Part shown: piece after piece, positions 11,215 to 22,389 of the stretch
Layout: each line of letters opens with the position of its first letter
How positions within the stretch are numbered: the stretch's first letter is position 1
DNA from: Stratiolaelaps scimitus
Taxonomy: Eukaryota; Arthropoda; Arachnida; Mesostigmata; Laelapidae
Direction: 5' to 3'
Length of the DNA: 64,000 bases
NCBI GenBank assembly: GCA_019614645.1
Contig: JABWDB010000008.1
Span: 10,106,001 to 10,170,000, forward strand
The notes under the pieces: model-generated
Database searches by the model: none
Told to the model about the DNA's origin: nothing
Seen by the model: the letters and a program-made list of their open reading frames with translations, nothing else
Program-made: the position numbers and the translations under genes

Positions 11215-14211
11215 TCAAACACAGTGATCACTAACCCTAAAAATTTTCTTAACTTCGTGGACAAACTTCTTTGCTGAGGTGAGGGATCGAATCTCACTCG
11301 GGAGAGAGCCCCATACCTCCGGTAGGCGGTGAGCCAGAGCATGGCGACTTGACTCTTTGGTGGTGAATGGTCTCACGAATACCGTTGCCCGACGGGCCGT
11401 TCGCTTTTCCATAGCAGAGATGCAGAAAGAGATGTCACCAGGAATTTTTCCTCTTACTATTTTGAAGGCAAGAAAGGCAGTCTGAACCTTGCTGATTCCA
11501 CGGAGGCGAAGAAGCTCAGCATTATCTAAAATATCTGTAACGGAAGCACTGCGACGCCGATCGAAGATGGCCCTAAGTGCGTCGTTCTGAATGATTTCTC
11601 CTTTGCGCAGCGTTCCCTGAAAGCTCCCACCCCAGATTGTGATTCCATAGGAAAGCAGAGGAATGAGTAACATCCTATACACCAGCAGTAATCCCTCAGT
11701 AGGTACTCCAAGTTCTCTCAGGCGGCGCAGTGAGGCAATCACCGCATAACATTTTGGAGTAATAGTCCGTAGGTGTTCGTGCCATCTGAGTGTGTCTTGG
11801 AGAACAAGACCCAAACATTTGACAGAGGAAGACACCGTAACCGACGAATTGCATAATTCCACTGATTGGATATGAGTCGTCCTTTGTGGCGAGCGAAAGA
11901 GGACGATACCCGTTTTGCTAGCGTTTATGACCAGACCAAATTTCTCGAAAATTTTAATCACAGCTTCAACCTTGGGCATCACTCTATGAACATCATCTTG
12001 TATGGAGGAAGGGGAGATTCTGAAAAGGAGCGACGTGTCATCTGCGTATGCAATGGTTTTACAAAATTTGCCGGCTGATATTTCTAACAAGATGAAGTTC
12101 ATTAGGATAATAAACATATAGGGCCCTAGAATAGAGCCTTGCGGCGCGCCGATGTCGACTGTCCTCCAGGTTGATTCCACGTTTTCGACCTTCACCGCCT
12201 GTTGTCTCCCAGTCAGGTATGAACGAAACCAAGAAACAACCAAGCTGCTGCAGCCAAGATGGTCAAGTATTTGTAGAAAGAACGAGTGGTGTAAGCAGTT
12301 GAAAGCGGCTGACACATCAAGAAAGACTCCCAAACATAGTTGATTGTTCTCAATAGAATCGGTTATCTCCTGCAATAGGTGTGCTAGCGCCAATTCGGTA
12401 GACCTACCATTGCGAAAACCATACTGACAGGGCGAGAAAAAGTTTTTCGAGTTGAGATATCGGTCTAATCTAACCAGAATAATCTTCTCCATTACTTTCG
12501 ATAGGAAATCTACCAAGGATATTGGTCGATAATTAGTTGGCAACTTACGGTCACCCTTATTTTTAAACAACGGGATAATTCTAGCTTCTTTTAGTCTACT
12601 TGGGAAGGAGCCTGACCTTATCGAGAGATTGATGATGTGCGTTAAAGGAGGAGCGACCACGGTCGACGCTATCGCAAGCAATTTGGTTGGAATCCCCGTG
12701 ACACCGACACTCCATGAAGCCTTAGTTGAACCCAGGGCCCGTTCAACTTCAGACACAGCAACGTCCGCCAGTTCGAACGTTTGTGTTTCAGCATGCCAAA
12801 GCGATTCCAGTTCAGGCCGAATATCGGCATCAAGATGCAGCGAGGATATCGTCTTAGATCCAACCGTCGCAAAATGGAGGTTCAGTTCATCAGCAACATC
12901 GTGAGGAGCAGAAACCGGACCAGAGCGGCCCTCCAAGGTAGCTGGAAGCTCAGCTCTACTTGCAGCTCTTCCACACGAGACGTTGATGAACTTCCACAAT
13001 TGACGACTTTTGGCCTGCAAAGATCTAAACCGAGACTTGTAGAAAGACGCTCGAGCCCGCTTTACCTCGCGCATGTATCTCTGACGACTGATGCAATACG
13101 CCGCCTTAGACTCGGGGGAGACCACTTTTAAGTGCCAACGGTATAGTTTGTTGACATTCTGACGTAGACGACGGAGACGGGCCGAGAACCTGAACCTATC
13201 ATGCCCCTGCGGAGAGGCAAGCTCAACAGTTGAAAAGCACTCCTCATAAGCCCGGCACAGTATAGCACTGAACGCATCGAAGCCAGTATCTACATCCTCT
13301 GCATCAATGACCCTAAGCCAGGACAGGCGGCCTACTTGATCTATAAATTCCGCAATAGCATCCTTGTCATGCTTCCTGACCATTACCGGGGTAACGAGTT
13401 CTCTCGGACCAGAGGAGAGTCTACCAGTTATAAACACTGCAACCGGATAGTGATCCGAAAACATAGGAGTGCACCAGACAACTGGAGAGATTACCATAAA
13501 CTCCTCGCAGTGACCAATCGCAATATGGTCAATGCACGTTCCAGATGCTGGACGAGTCACTTTGTCAATGATATGAGAAATATTTCTGGATGCAAAGAAC
13601 ATTGAGTATTGCTCACTGCAGGAGTCAGCCAGCAAGTTGACATTAGAATCCCCCATGATAATGCACGGCAAAATTCGGTCTTCAGGAAGGATGTCTTCCA
13701 GTAGGTCAAGTAAGGTATCTCTGTGGGAGTAGTGACTGGAGTAAAACCCAATGATGAAGCCCTCAAACCCCTGTTTCCTGATGTGAACCTGGACTACCTG
13801 GACATTACCATCACCGCTACTTTTGGCCTTTGAGGTTAAGATACTGCAATCTGAGCGTACATAAATTCCTACACCACCACCCTGTTTGTTTATCTCACGA
13901 CCCGATCCAATGAAGGTAAAACCGGGGATTCCATAGCCACCATAGTCAGCCATCTTTAACCATGTCTCACTCACCACAACTGCGTCCAAACCAGTGCCCT
14001 CTCCCTCAAGGAGGTCTGCTAACGTCTCAAGTTGCCCCGGCTTTTTTAGTCCCCCTGTCCCAGCATTGAAGTGAAGAGCCGCGAAGTTACTGAAGACATG
14101 CGTTTTTTTGCCATTAAAACCTGGAGTTTTAAACTCTGGCACCCCACACCACAACTGGCACTTCTTAATACTACAACTCTGAGTCAGACGAATGTCATTA
14201 AAATTATCCAT
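11215..14211 (-). CDS. LINE ORF2: endonuclease and reverse transcriptase
   Basis: This 998-residue protein would nick the target DNA and copy its own RNA into it. The N-terminal endonuclease carries VVSETW (residues 78-83), GGGVGIYV (111-118), the catalytic GDSN (187-190), TCIDHI (225-230) and SDHYPV (252-257). The reverse transcriptase starts near 544 and has NYRPIS (560-565), QYGFRNGRST (596-605), FLDVSAAF (630-637) with catalytic Asp632, GAPQGSILGP (688-697) and the AYADD box (721-725). The usual AFD of motif A is AFN here, but the catalytic Asp is kept. The C-terminus has the LPEVWGSLPSEIRSL signature seen in CR1/Jockey-type proteins, with no RNase H. The start ATG lies two bases after the ORF1 stop. 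The frame is intact at normal length, so the enzyme could be active. Confidence 0.95.
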   Translation of the reverse strand: MDNFNDIRLTQSCSIKKCQLWCGVPEFKTPGFNGKKTHVFSNFAALHFNAGTGGLKKPGQLETLADLLEGEGTGLDAVVVSETWLKMADYGGYGIPGFTFIGSGREINKQGGGVGIYVRSDCSILTSKAKSSGDGNVQVVQVHIRKQGFEGFIIGFYSSHYSHRDTLLDLLEDILPEDRILPCIIMGDSNVNLLADSCSEQYSMFFASRNISHIIDKVTRPASGTCIDHIAIGHCEEFMVISPVVWCTPMFSDHYPVAVFITGRLSSGPRELVTPVMVRKHDKDAIAEFIDQVGRLSWLRVIDAEDVDTGFDAFSAILCRAYEECFSTVELASPQGHDRFRFSARLRRLRQNVNKLYRWHLKVVSPESKAAYCISRQRYMREVKRARASFYKSRFRSLQAKSRQLWKFINVSCGRAASRAELPATLEGRSGPVSAPHDVADELNLHFATVGSKTISSLHLDADIRPELESLWHAETQTFELADVAVSEVERALGSTKASWSVGVTGIPTKLLAIASTVVAPPLTHIINLSIRSGSFPSRLKEARIIPLFKNKGDRKLPTNYRPISLVDFLSKVMEKIILVRLDRYLNSKNFFSPCQYGFRNGRSTELALAHLLQEITDSIENNQLCLGVFLDVSAAFNCLHHSFFLQILDHLGCSSLVVSWFRSYLTGRQQAVKVENVESTWRTVDIGAPQGSILGPYMFIILMNFILLEISAGKFCKTIAYADDTSLLFRISPSSIQDDVHRVMPKVEAVIKIFEKFGLVINASKTGIVLFRSPQRTTHIQSVELCNSSVTVSSSVKCLGLVLQDTLRWHEHLRTITPKCYAVIASLRRLRELGVPTEGLLLVYRMLLIPLLSYGITIWGGSFQGTLRKGEIIQNDALRAIFDRRRSASVTDILDNAELLRLRGISKVQTAFLAFKIVRGKIPGDISFCISAMEKRTARRATVFVRPFTTKESSRHALAHRLPEVWGSLPSEIRSLTSAKKFVHEVKKIFRVSDHCV

Positions 14212-14213
14212 AG

Positions 14214-15728
14214 TTATTTAGGGATTTTTAGTTTCAACCCAGGACTCATTGAGACTAAGACCGACATTAGAGGTCCCAACGTATTCGTAAGTCCTCTTAG
14301 ACATCGGGCGGCTCTCGGGGAGATAGCATTCAAAAGTCTAAGCAATGGTCTAATCATGGTGGCAATTTCAGATTTATTCTTTGTGGTCCTATTGATGCGA
14401 CGTTTGGTGAGTGGTTTCTTTCTAGGTATTTTCTTGTTTAGTGCTTGTGGCACCGCTGTAGCACCGGGCAGATTCACTTCGACATCAGCACCTTGAGCAG
14501 TTTTCACAACAATGGATCGTACGACTGCCGCAAATGACTTTTTGGATGTATCGGCTGTATCGACGGCGGCTGGAACGGGTTCTGAGGAGTTTGTCAGGCG
14601 CTCAGAACTAACAACACAGACATTGCTGGCATCCGGATGTTTTACCTTCAACTGCTGCACCAACCGATTTTCCATCAGAACTTTCCTTCTTTCGATTTCA
14701 CACGCTCGTATTGGGCACGAGGAGGAGGAGGATATATGTGGCCCCCTGCAGTTAACGCATTTAGGCGCATTTTTGCAGCTTTGCATCAGGTGACCCGCCT
14801 GACCACATCTTTTGCAGGCCGTTTCATTGCGACAGGATGCTGCTTTATGGCCAAATTTCTGACATTTAAAGCATGAAGTAGGTCCTCCGGCATATAAAAT
14901 CACCTTATGTATCTTACAAGCAAGGAACACTTCCGGTGGAGGAACCCCGTTGAACTGCAGGAGTACTCTATCGGTAGGGATAGTGACCGGATTTCCTTCA
15001 GTTTGTCTCCTTATTGACTCCCTCTTCACTTGTATGACCCCGAACTCCTTCAAGGCTTGATGGATTTCTTCTTCAGAAAATCCACGGTCAACCTGAGAGA
15101 TTCTGGCCCAATTATGATCCAACTCAGGACACCTGGTCAATACTGGTATCCCTAGAAGCTCATTCAGCTTCATGATTTTTACTGCATCGTCGACGGTATT
15201 CGTCCAAACATTTATCATACCAAATTTGGACTCTGGTTTAGTATCGGGGAAGTTCTTGTAAATTTCACCACATAACGCCAGTAGTTTATCATCAAATGGT
15301 TTCCCCACAACGGTGGCAGAATTGTCTTCAGTGGGCTGAGCTTTTCGAGAAACAACAACTCGGAATAGCCCTTTTGCATTTCGATTCGCCTTTTCTCTGA
15401 TCGCCTCGATAGTTGCCATCATTTTACCAACCCTCCGATTTGTACTTTTATTAGTCACTTGGATCCAATCCTCCTTTGCTGATCCCTCATCACCGTCACT
15501 CAGCACCTCTACTTCATTAAGCTCAGCTGATTCCTCCATGCGTTCGATCGGTGGTTGTGTCTCGGACGGGCCATCGCTGCCATTTGTCATCTGGGCGCCA
15601 AGTTTCGCCGGTTTTAATACGGTCCTCTGAGGGGGCTTGCAAATGCCACCGGCGAGTTTTGACTCCTTACTTCTTGTCTTCCTGGGTGACTGAGACCCAG
15701 TGTTATTGTTCCCACCTGGTTTGGTCAT
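14214..15728 (-). CDS. LINE ORF1: gag-like nucleic-acid-binding protein
   Basis: This is a 504-residue protein counted from the ATG at 15728 (an in-frame GTG precedes it). It is expected to coat the element RNA as a ribonucleoprotein. Counted from that GTG, residues 200-285 resemble the domain that precedes gag zinc fingers in arthropod LINEs. Three knuckles follow: CFKCQKFGHKAASC (287-300), CKRCGQAGHLMQSC (306-319) and CVNCRGPHISSSSSC (325-339, spacing CX2CX3HX6C). The N-terminus is Ser/Lys/Glu-rich and probably disordered, and the C-terminus is basic (KKIPRKKPLTKRR near 433-445). It ends TAA, then CT, then the ORF2 ATG, which suggests ORF2 is made by reinitiation after termination. No frameshift is present. 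Confidence 0.92.
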   Translation of the reverse strand: MTKPGGNNNTGSQSPRKTRSKESKLAGGICKPPQRTVLKPAKLGAQMTNGSDGPSETQPPIERMEESAELNEVEVLSDGDEGSAKEDWIQVTNKSTNRRVGKMMATIEAIREKANRNAKGLFRVVVSRKAQPTEDNSATVVGKPFDDKLLALCGEIYKNFPDTKPESKFGMINVWTNTVDDAVKIMKLNELLGIPVLTRCPELDHNWARISQVDRGFSEEEIHQALKEFGVIQVKRESIRRQTEGNPVTIPTDRVLLQFNGVPPPEVFLACKIHKVILYAGGPTSCFKCQKFGHKAASCRNETACKRCGQAGHLMQSCKNAPKCVNCRGPHISSSSSCPIRACEIERRKVLMENRLVQQLKVKHPDASNVCVVSSERLTNSSEPVPAAVDTADTSKKSFAAVVRSIVVKTAQGADVEVNLPGATAVPQALNKKIPRKKPLTKRRINRTTKNKSEIATMIRPLLRLLNAISPRAARCLRGLTNTLGPLMSVLVSMSPGLKLKIPK

Positions 15729-16160
15729 CACGGGGCTGCGCGGTTCAGCCGCCGTTTCAGAACAGCACTACAGAGTAGTAATGCGTCCAGAATCTGCCGT
15801 TGTGAAGAAACAATATCGATGGGAGAGCCGCAAACACTTCACTGTGTCAATGTATTGGTACACAGAGCACTAGTTTCGCAAGAGAAGCTTCGCTTACCCC
15901 GCGGGTGTAGGGTTACACGTCCAGACAGGGACTTCTCATGCACTGTATCGAGATGGCAATAGAGAGTCACCCAGACCACTGCGAAAATTTTCAAACAAAT
16001 TCTTCGTCCCAGGTTTGAGTCTCGTCACGAACAACTCGGCCAAAAAGATGCTGCACTACACCGAGAGTCCTCTACTTATCACAAAACATGGATTTGATGA
16101 CAAAAAGCGGTCAAAACTATCGATTTTCACCGGAGCTGACCAGCTGTGACGCACACCTGA

Positions 16161-16199
16161 GGAAGGCAAACCTTCCATTGGAAGGCAAACCTTCCATTG
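16161..16199. repeat. Tandem duplicated small palindrome
   Basis: The 19-base unit GAAGGCAAACCTTCCATTG occurs twice in tandem at 16162-16180 and 16181-16199. Each unit, with a preceding G, contains the palindrome GGAAGG-CAAA-CCTTCC. Confidence 0.85.
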
Positions 16200-16419
16200 C
16201 AATAAACTACTTTTCCAGAAAAAGCAAATGCGTTATATTCAAACATTTAACCATGGCAGTCAGAAGTGCCATTAACTTCACAATGAAGCTGCTCTCCGCC
16301 TTCGTACAGCGTACTAACTCGGTACAATTTAATGATTCTGGAGGCGTGCGATCCAAACTCATTCGATTTACCTGATAACATTGCTGTGCCTTCTTAACGA
16401 GCGAACCCTCCGGGGGCTT

Positions 16420-16665
16420 CGATCATGTCCGCTGACGACAGCATGTTGACGTATGCCGAACATTTCCCACACGAAGTGTGGGGAGTGATTTAATGTCGAA
16501 GAGCTTAAAATCTCTTGATGACTGGCATACCAAAAATAAAATGTCCGTCGATGCTCAAATGACAAGAGTAATTGTCTCCAAAAGAGGTCGTGCGGTGGCA
16601 GATCGCCCGGTGCATCAGCTCGCAGGATGTAGGTTAGCACCTCTTCCCCGCCAAGAGTCACCCTG
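16420..16665 (+). pseudogene. Decayed LINE reverse transcriptase fragment
   Basis: Two neighbouring frames together resemble the palm and thumb of a non-LTR reverse transcriptase. The first gives IMSADDSMLTYAEHF, a damaged YADD box (Y changed to S). After a stop and frame change the next gives LMSKSLKSLDDWHTKNKM followed by SVDAQMTRVIV, matching the pattern L..L..W...N.M.v...KT.vi found after YADD. Flanking sequence could not be assigned, and the intact LINE at 11-16 kb is not similar enough to be its direct source. A small hairpin, CCCACAC-GAA-GTGTGGG (16466-16482), lies between the two frames. Confidence 0.42.
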
Positions 16666-16685
16666 CTCGTAACGCCGGACGCACA

Positions 16686-16723
16686 AGTCGTGATGGCTAA
16701 TCCAGCGATTAGCCATCACGACT
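16686..16723. repeat. Perfect 16-bp inverted repeat with 6-base loop
   Basis: AGTCGTGATGGCTAAT at 16686-16701 and its exact reverse complement at 16708-16723 flank the loop CCAGCG. It is not followed by a T run and no gene ends here. A perfect snapback like this may reflect template switching during replication. Confidence 0.9.
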
Positions 16724-17099
16724 CAAGCCACCTGGTGCTCCAAGAACATACACAGAGCTCGCTCATATCTACTGCTGTACACCTCATTTTTCTTGTCTTT
16801 CATTTGATACAGCGTCAGGCACTGGGGAGTGTGCTCAAAGGAAGAACACTATAAACTCCATATCAGTCAGAGGCGATGTTTAACGATATTCCGAATCTCC
16901 ATTGGTCAGAATACGAAGGACCATGATATTCTAAAAATTGACATTCATGTGATATCATGTGGTATCTCAGGGTACATTTCTTATTTGAAGATGCTTACGG
17001 GACAAATTATTTTAAAAACTCACTGCCGCCGCCTTACCCAGTGTGCTCGGGCGTTTGGAGGTGGGACGGTGAAAAAATGGAAGCCTGGTGTCCATGCAG

Positions 17100-17320
17100 G
17101 ATTTACCTTTAACCTCATAAAAAAATGTCTGGAGAGTACGGAGGATACTCCAAAAGTTTCCAGCCAAGTCACTCGATATTTTTTGTAGACTGGGCAAACG
17201 AACGCGAGATCGCACAGAAAGTAAAATCTTGCGAGAATGAATGTTTTCTCTGAAATTCTGGCGGCATTTTGGCCCGGGGCGCACCAAGACCTTCCAAGCT
17301 TCACATTCTAGTATGAGACC
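17100..17320 (-). pseudogene. Mariner transposase relic
   Basis: On the minus strand one frame reads FAQSTKNIE, stop, LGWKLLEYPPYSPDI at about 17205-17124. This matches the mariner block ending in the YSPD catalytic motif (typically ELGWEVL.HPPYSPDL). Just upstream, in a shifted frame, ILARFYFLCDLAF lines up with the usual ILLHDNAR segment. The copy has at least one stop and one frameshift and loses similarity right after SPD, so it cannot encode a transposase. Two longer open frames here (141 and 94 codons) are out of phase with the motif and are byproducts. Terminal inverted repeats were not found. Confidence 0.6.
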
Positions 17321-17437
17321 TATTTTTGATCGCAAATAAGAATTCGATCCAAAACCGGGCACTGTTTTTGTTTGGCGAAATTCTTCCTTGTCCATTTCGA
17401 CAAGCTTGACATACAAGATTGACCATTTTATAGACAT

Positions 17438-20400
17438 GCAACTTCAAGACATCACTAGGTATATTTTCGCTAGAATACATATTAGACGAGACGAGAATGT
17501 CAGATCTCACATCTGACAAATGCTATCTCCGAGCTTGTTCCCTCACAAATATATTATGAATGGCATACACGTTTAGGGGAATATTTTTATCGAAAATAGC
17601 AAAATAATGCTGAAATCTAAATGATGAAAATTGATGAAAATCCCTCGCGCCGCGCGGTTCATCTTCTTCTATTCGATTCTCTGTCGTGAATTAAATAGAT
17701 CAAAGCGTTCGATTGCGTGCCAACTTTCCATAAGCGGTTGGATTCGGGCGGATGGATCGTGCGCTCTATCATATTTCAGCTGTTGCGTTTGTGTAAACAT
17801 GTGAGGCATTAACATCTATAAGGACCACTCTACCTCATATGGAGTATTACCACACGAACGCTGTCGCGAATGCCTCTCGTCTCGAAGTTTATGCACCAAA
17901 CACGAAGGATGCTACTGATCGATGCAATATGTTGAAAGGTAGCATGCATCTAGGTGAACCGTAAGTAAAATGAGTCCACCGCTGACGCTTGAAACGCCCG
18001 TACAGGCTCAGGCGTTTCGTGGATGTCGCCGCATGAGCTTCGACCCAGTATCCCTTGAGGGAGCCGCCGGGTATCCTGATCCCTTCGATTCTACAAGTAA
18101 ACAAGACGTAAGTGTCAGAGAATTCTACAAGTATCAGATGACTTCCACGACAAGGTAAGAAAACAATTGTATAGAATATTGATTCTCGCTTGAGCCAGCT
18201 CGGCAAACGAAACCGCACGCCGTCTCGAGTAAGACTTGAATTGGACAAGCTCATACAATTACGGAGAGCTCCAGCCTCAGGAAAAGTGCCCCGCGCGTAC
18301 GATGGAACTCACAACTGATGGACACCGATTGTTAACCTCTATGATGAGGGTAAATGTCATGGCGTTAACTTTAGCGCAATCATTCGCTTCGACCGATACA
18401 CGCAGCTCAACCTCATGAGCGAGTTGCGTCTTTGAGCGCACTAACAGCTGCTAAGTAGAAGCCTTCTGTGGTTGAAACGATATCGGCCAATGTGTATGAT
18501 ATGCTGAATAATTATGCGGTCCGCAGAAAAGGCGGTTTTTGCTAGAAACGTACACGTTGTCCTGCCTAGCCGCTGCAGCCAAATAGCTACGCATTTGAGC
18601 TAAGGGTAACGCCACAACGCATGGCGTATGCCCTAATACAATATGGCAGATCTGGCCCTTTACGGCTGGCATTCATTGCACGCACGCTGCAACGGTTTAA
18701 GTCCAACAACATTACATCTGAGAACATCACAGACCAAGCAGCTTGTGCTTGTGTATGCAGTCTGTTCAAATATAATAGAATAAATTACGCCGTGTAGCAA
18801 CGCATCGGTTGGCATCGGCCCCAATTGCGTATACGAGCGGTCTAGCGATACATTGTCAACAGTGAGAAACTAATGATGTCATCTGCTATACAATATGGGT
18901 GACGTATACAGATATATGTATATATATATATATATATATATGTCAGCAATAATGACGTTGAGCAATATCGCATCCATCCGCAACCCTGGACAGCGGTCGG
19001 TGACGATCCGAGGCATCGCTGGCGTTTTGCTAACGAACGTGGACGGTTGGGTAACTCGTTCCTGTGCTCATAAGCGCGCATTTAACCCTGTTCTGGCTAA
19101 ACATTATGTGCGTATCTGTGTTTGGCCAGGGCATGATACTGGCTGTATGTATACCTGGTGCATGACCCCCCACATGTGTGGCTGCTGATTGTTTGGTTGG
19201 CGAGCCCGAGACTTGGCCGTCCGCCAATCGCCTACAGATGCTGTTCCTTTTCTAAGGCATTCGCCAATAGTATCCGTGCACGAGATATTTGTCGCATTGG
19301 GAATTGTCAACCTCGCTTTCGTAACTAACTGCACAGCCAGTTCTGCATGTTTAATGTTTATAATAATTGAATGAACGATACATGAATGAAACTCGTTGCT
19401 ATTCGCATCTCCTGATATTCTTTCGCTTGTGCTGAGTGAATCGACACTTTGACTATAAATATCAACTCATACAATTTGCGAATCACGCGAACGACTTTGA
19501 CGTAAGCGTTATTCTGTAACGAAGTCGCCTCAGTATGACGTACATAAATGCATGACGTGAAACATTAGATCACATTTACACAGAACAAGTCGTTTTAGAG
19601 ATGCGCGAGCGTGTATACAAATGGACCGTTGTTCGCGACTGGGACTCCATCGTATCTACCATCAGACAACTCTTGCTACTCGCCCGTATACAAATTCACC
19701 TCGAGCAAGCGGTTGATCTCGAAGCGTAACGGTTACACGAACCGATTCCATGATTTTCTATCTATGAAGTCTTGCTAATAATGATTCGTGTATGTATTTA
19801 GTAATACTAATCGTCATAACTCGTACAAATGTTATTATTATTATTACCATGACTATTAGTGTAATCTGCTACAAGGGTACAGAAGCTAATATTTCTCACC
19901 CTCTCTTACAGCTCGTGTACATGGCGTAATTCTGTGAAGTGCTACATTGGGTTCTACGACACTGCTATCCTGAGAAGAATCTAATGGCGTCCTTGACATT
20001 ACGTCACTGCTCGCAAACGCCTTCTTCAGCTTCTTCCTTGATTCCGTATCACCCATGTCACTCGTCCATCTATTTTTTTCAAAATCGTATGCATTTTAGG
20101 GAACCCTCTCATCTCAACGTTTCATGAGGGGGCCGTGCGAGCACACACGCGCAGCGGGGCTCTTCGCAGACTTAGACAATAAGTTGGAGGAGCGATCGAT
20201 CAACCGGCGAAGGCTGCTGGATTGTTCCACGGCCTGGCTGTTGAGTCTGCCCTCTGTAAACAGCGAACAGCAAACATCGCTCAAAGTCACCGAAGGCTCA
20301 GTTGTTCGACGCCAAACGGCTCCGAGAGTCCTTGGAAAGGTCTTGGAAGTCACTTGGGCTGACAGGTTCGGCCGCCTAGATCGCGAGGGGTTCTTTTTTC

Positions 20401-21570
20401 AGTAATGATGAAACGATACCTGGGTGCCCTTTTCGTCCAGTACGAGGCAAAGCGCTCAGCAACTGCGTTCTCAGTCTGTTAATTCCTCATCAGGCGACGT
20501 GAGCGATTATTTTAATTTCAATTCTCATTGTGAGCTGAGTGGCTCAAAGGAAGAGGAGAAGAGCTAAAGAAATCGGGACAGGGAGAGCAATGATTGTGTA
20601 CAAGAGTGAGGTCGCCGCACGTCGGCGGCCGCGACGTATTTTCTCCATCGTCTTATTACGTACGAGATTTTCTCTCGTTATTATTATTATTATTATTATA
20701 GTTCTCGAATTTCAGAGCTCTAACTGATGTTCATTGGTATAATCGAGTGAAAATGGATACTTCTGATTGAAAGGACTCTAGGTATAGCTGCATGCGCGAA
20801 TCTATGTTCGAGGAAAGCGGTTGCCTTTGAATTCCAGGGGGCTTCATTGTAAACAAGCTTTGTCACATTTAAGTACGTATTATGAATATTATTCTTGTTT
20901 GAACGATAACATTTTTCATAATTATTATCATTATTATTACTATGTACGTGTACGCACGATGCTAGCGTGACACGGCCATAGTTGTGTAGCTTCGAGCTCC
21001 CGCCAGTATGTAGCTTCAACTTACAGACATTCAGCGTACGGTATTATAATTACTGTTATAATTATTATAATATGATGCCCAATTTGCTTTATTTCAATCA
21101 GACTATTATCCCTGACGGAGAACTAGGGCAGCCAAGGGGGGGAGATCACTCGATTTCTTCACCTCAAACTTACCGCATCGGCCGGTCGAAAAAAAGCACA
21201 TTTCACTGTTCGCGATGTCTCCATTAGCAATTAGAAACTTCCTCTTTCACCGAATATCTCCCTTACCATCCCAACCTTGCGTCCAATTACTGAGTCTAGC
21301 CTGCATAATAGTAAAAGCCCAAGCTCAGATGACTAGATGTGCGCCGCTCACCGTTGATGAAAGGGGTATAAAAGCAATTGTCTTCGCTACCCGCCGCCAT
21401 AATGATTGGGCCGCCAGTTGAGAGGTCCTGCCTTCTCCATCGCTTCGGCACACGCATAAAGTATAAGGCCAATGGTGGCCATAATGTCATGCATTACGTA
21501 CAAATGAGAACGGAGGAAGACGAGAAGACTGAACAAGGCTGGTTGGATGGCTAAGCGTAAAAATGGCATA
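17438..21570. other. Non-coding stretch with TA and TTA microsatellites
   Basis: It holds TA repeats at 18912-18942 and a TTA repeat at 20678-20700. No exon is supported. The open frames are short, overlap and lack motifs. Confidence 0.4.
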
Positions 21571-22380
21571 GGTGGATGTTATGCCGATTACCGGGACAAA
21601 TACGTTCAGCAGAGGCCTCTGCCGTCCTCTGGCTCGTTCTCGACCCGTCTCGGCCATTGAAGACAGCCAACCAGTCAGGCACGCAGGCCGATATATGGCA
21701 GGCCGAGAGACCAGCAGTGGGCAAGCGTTTCGTTCGTCTTCCGAGTGCTTCTATTGCTATACGCTGTACGTTCTAGGGTCCCCCAACATTGCAGCAGGGT
21801 AATGCTTTTGTCGTCTATGGGGCCTCTCGTCTACTGTCAACCACTAACCGCTCGCTTACCGGACAGCCCCCATCTAGAACAGACACCATGCCTATCCGGC
21901 TAGCTATACGCACGCCGCCATCACCTCGACGAGTGGAGGCTCTTGGCCTGGTGTAGCTTCGGTGTTAAGTGTACAAAAACTGCCGCCCCCCATATAGTAC
22001 GACGACGCCCAGTGGGACATCGGCAGGCATCAGCAACAGCAACTCCAACGCCATCTGCATGGGACGTGGTCTTGTCTACCGTGCACGCTGGAAGCAAAGC
22101 TAGCTCAGCACGTTGTACGTGCAATGACAAGAGCTGCACGCTACACGTTCTTATGAGACAGGCCAGCTTTAGCTGGGCCTGGTGATGTCGCTCTAGCGAT
22201 GCTGAATGATGACACAGAGAGCGGGACAGAGAGAGAGAGGGGGGGGGGCAATAGTTCGTGTCTTTTTTCCAATGTGAGAGAATTCTACTTCGTTCGGGCA
22301 ATTTTTAGGGTGATTAAGTTATTGCTCTCTCTCTCTCCTCCTCTCGCTTTTTCCATCGATCTCCCGGTCACGTTGCAGGC
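21570..22380. other. GC-rich stretch with purine and pyrimidine tracts
   Basis: It holds a GA tract that runs into about ten G residues near 22230-22248, and a CT tract near 22325-22345. Frames are open on both strands without motifs. It may be regulatory; no exon was fixed. Confidence 0.3.
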
Positions 22381-22389
22381 CGTTTAGGG

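Larger units (their letters stand above)
10985..15980 (-). mobile_element. Apparently complete non-LTR retrotransposon (LINE)
   Basis: Read on the minus strand, the element has about 250 bases of 5' leader, ORF1 (15728-14214), a 2-base gap, ORF2 (14211-11215), about 200 bases of 3' UTR with AATAAA at 11022-11017, and a short tandem tail of TTGTA units at 11010-10985. Both ORFs are free of stops and frameshifts, so the copy looks young. The gag has three CCHC knuckles, and ORF2 has an apurinic-type endonuclease and a reverse transcriptase with no RNase H after it. This fits the Jockey/CR1 group of LINEs. The 5' border near 15980 is a guess: the leader fades into flank and I found no target-site duplication. 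Confidence 0.88.

Noticed and set aside
17012..17437. 141-codon minus-strand frame as a host gene
   Set aside because: The mariner motif lies in another frame of the same DNA, so this frame is a byproduct of a decayed transposase.
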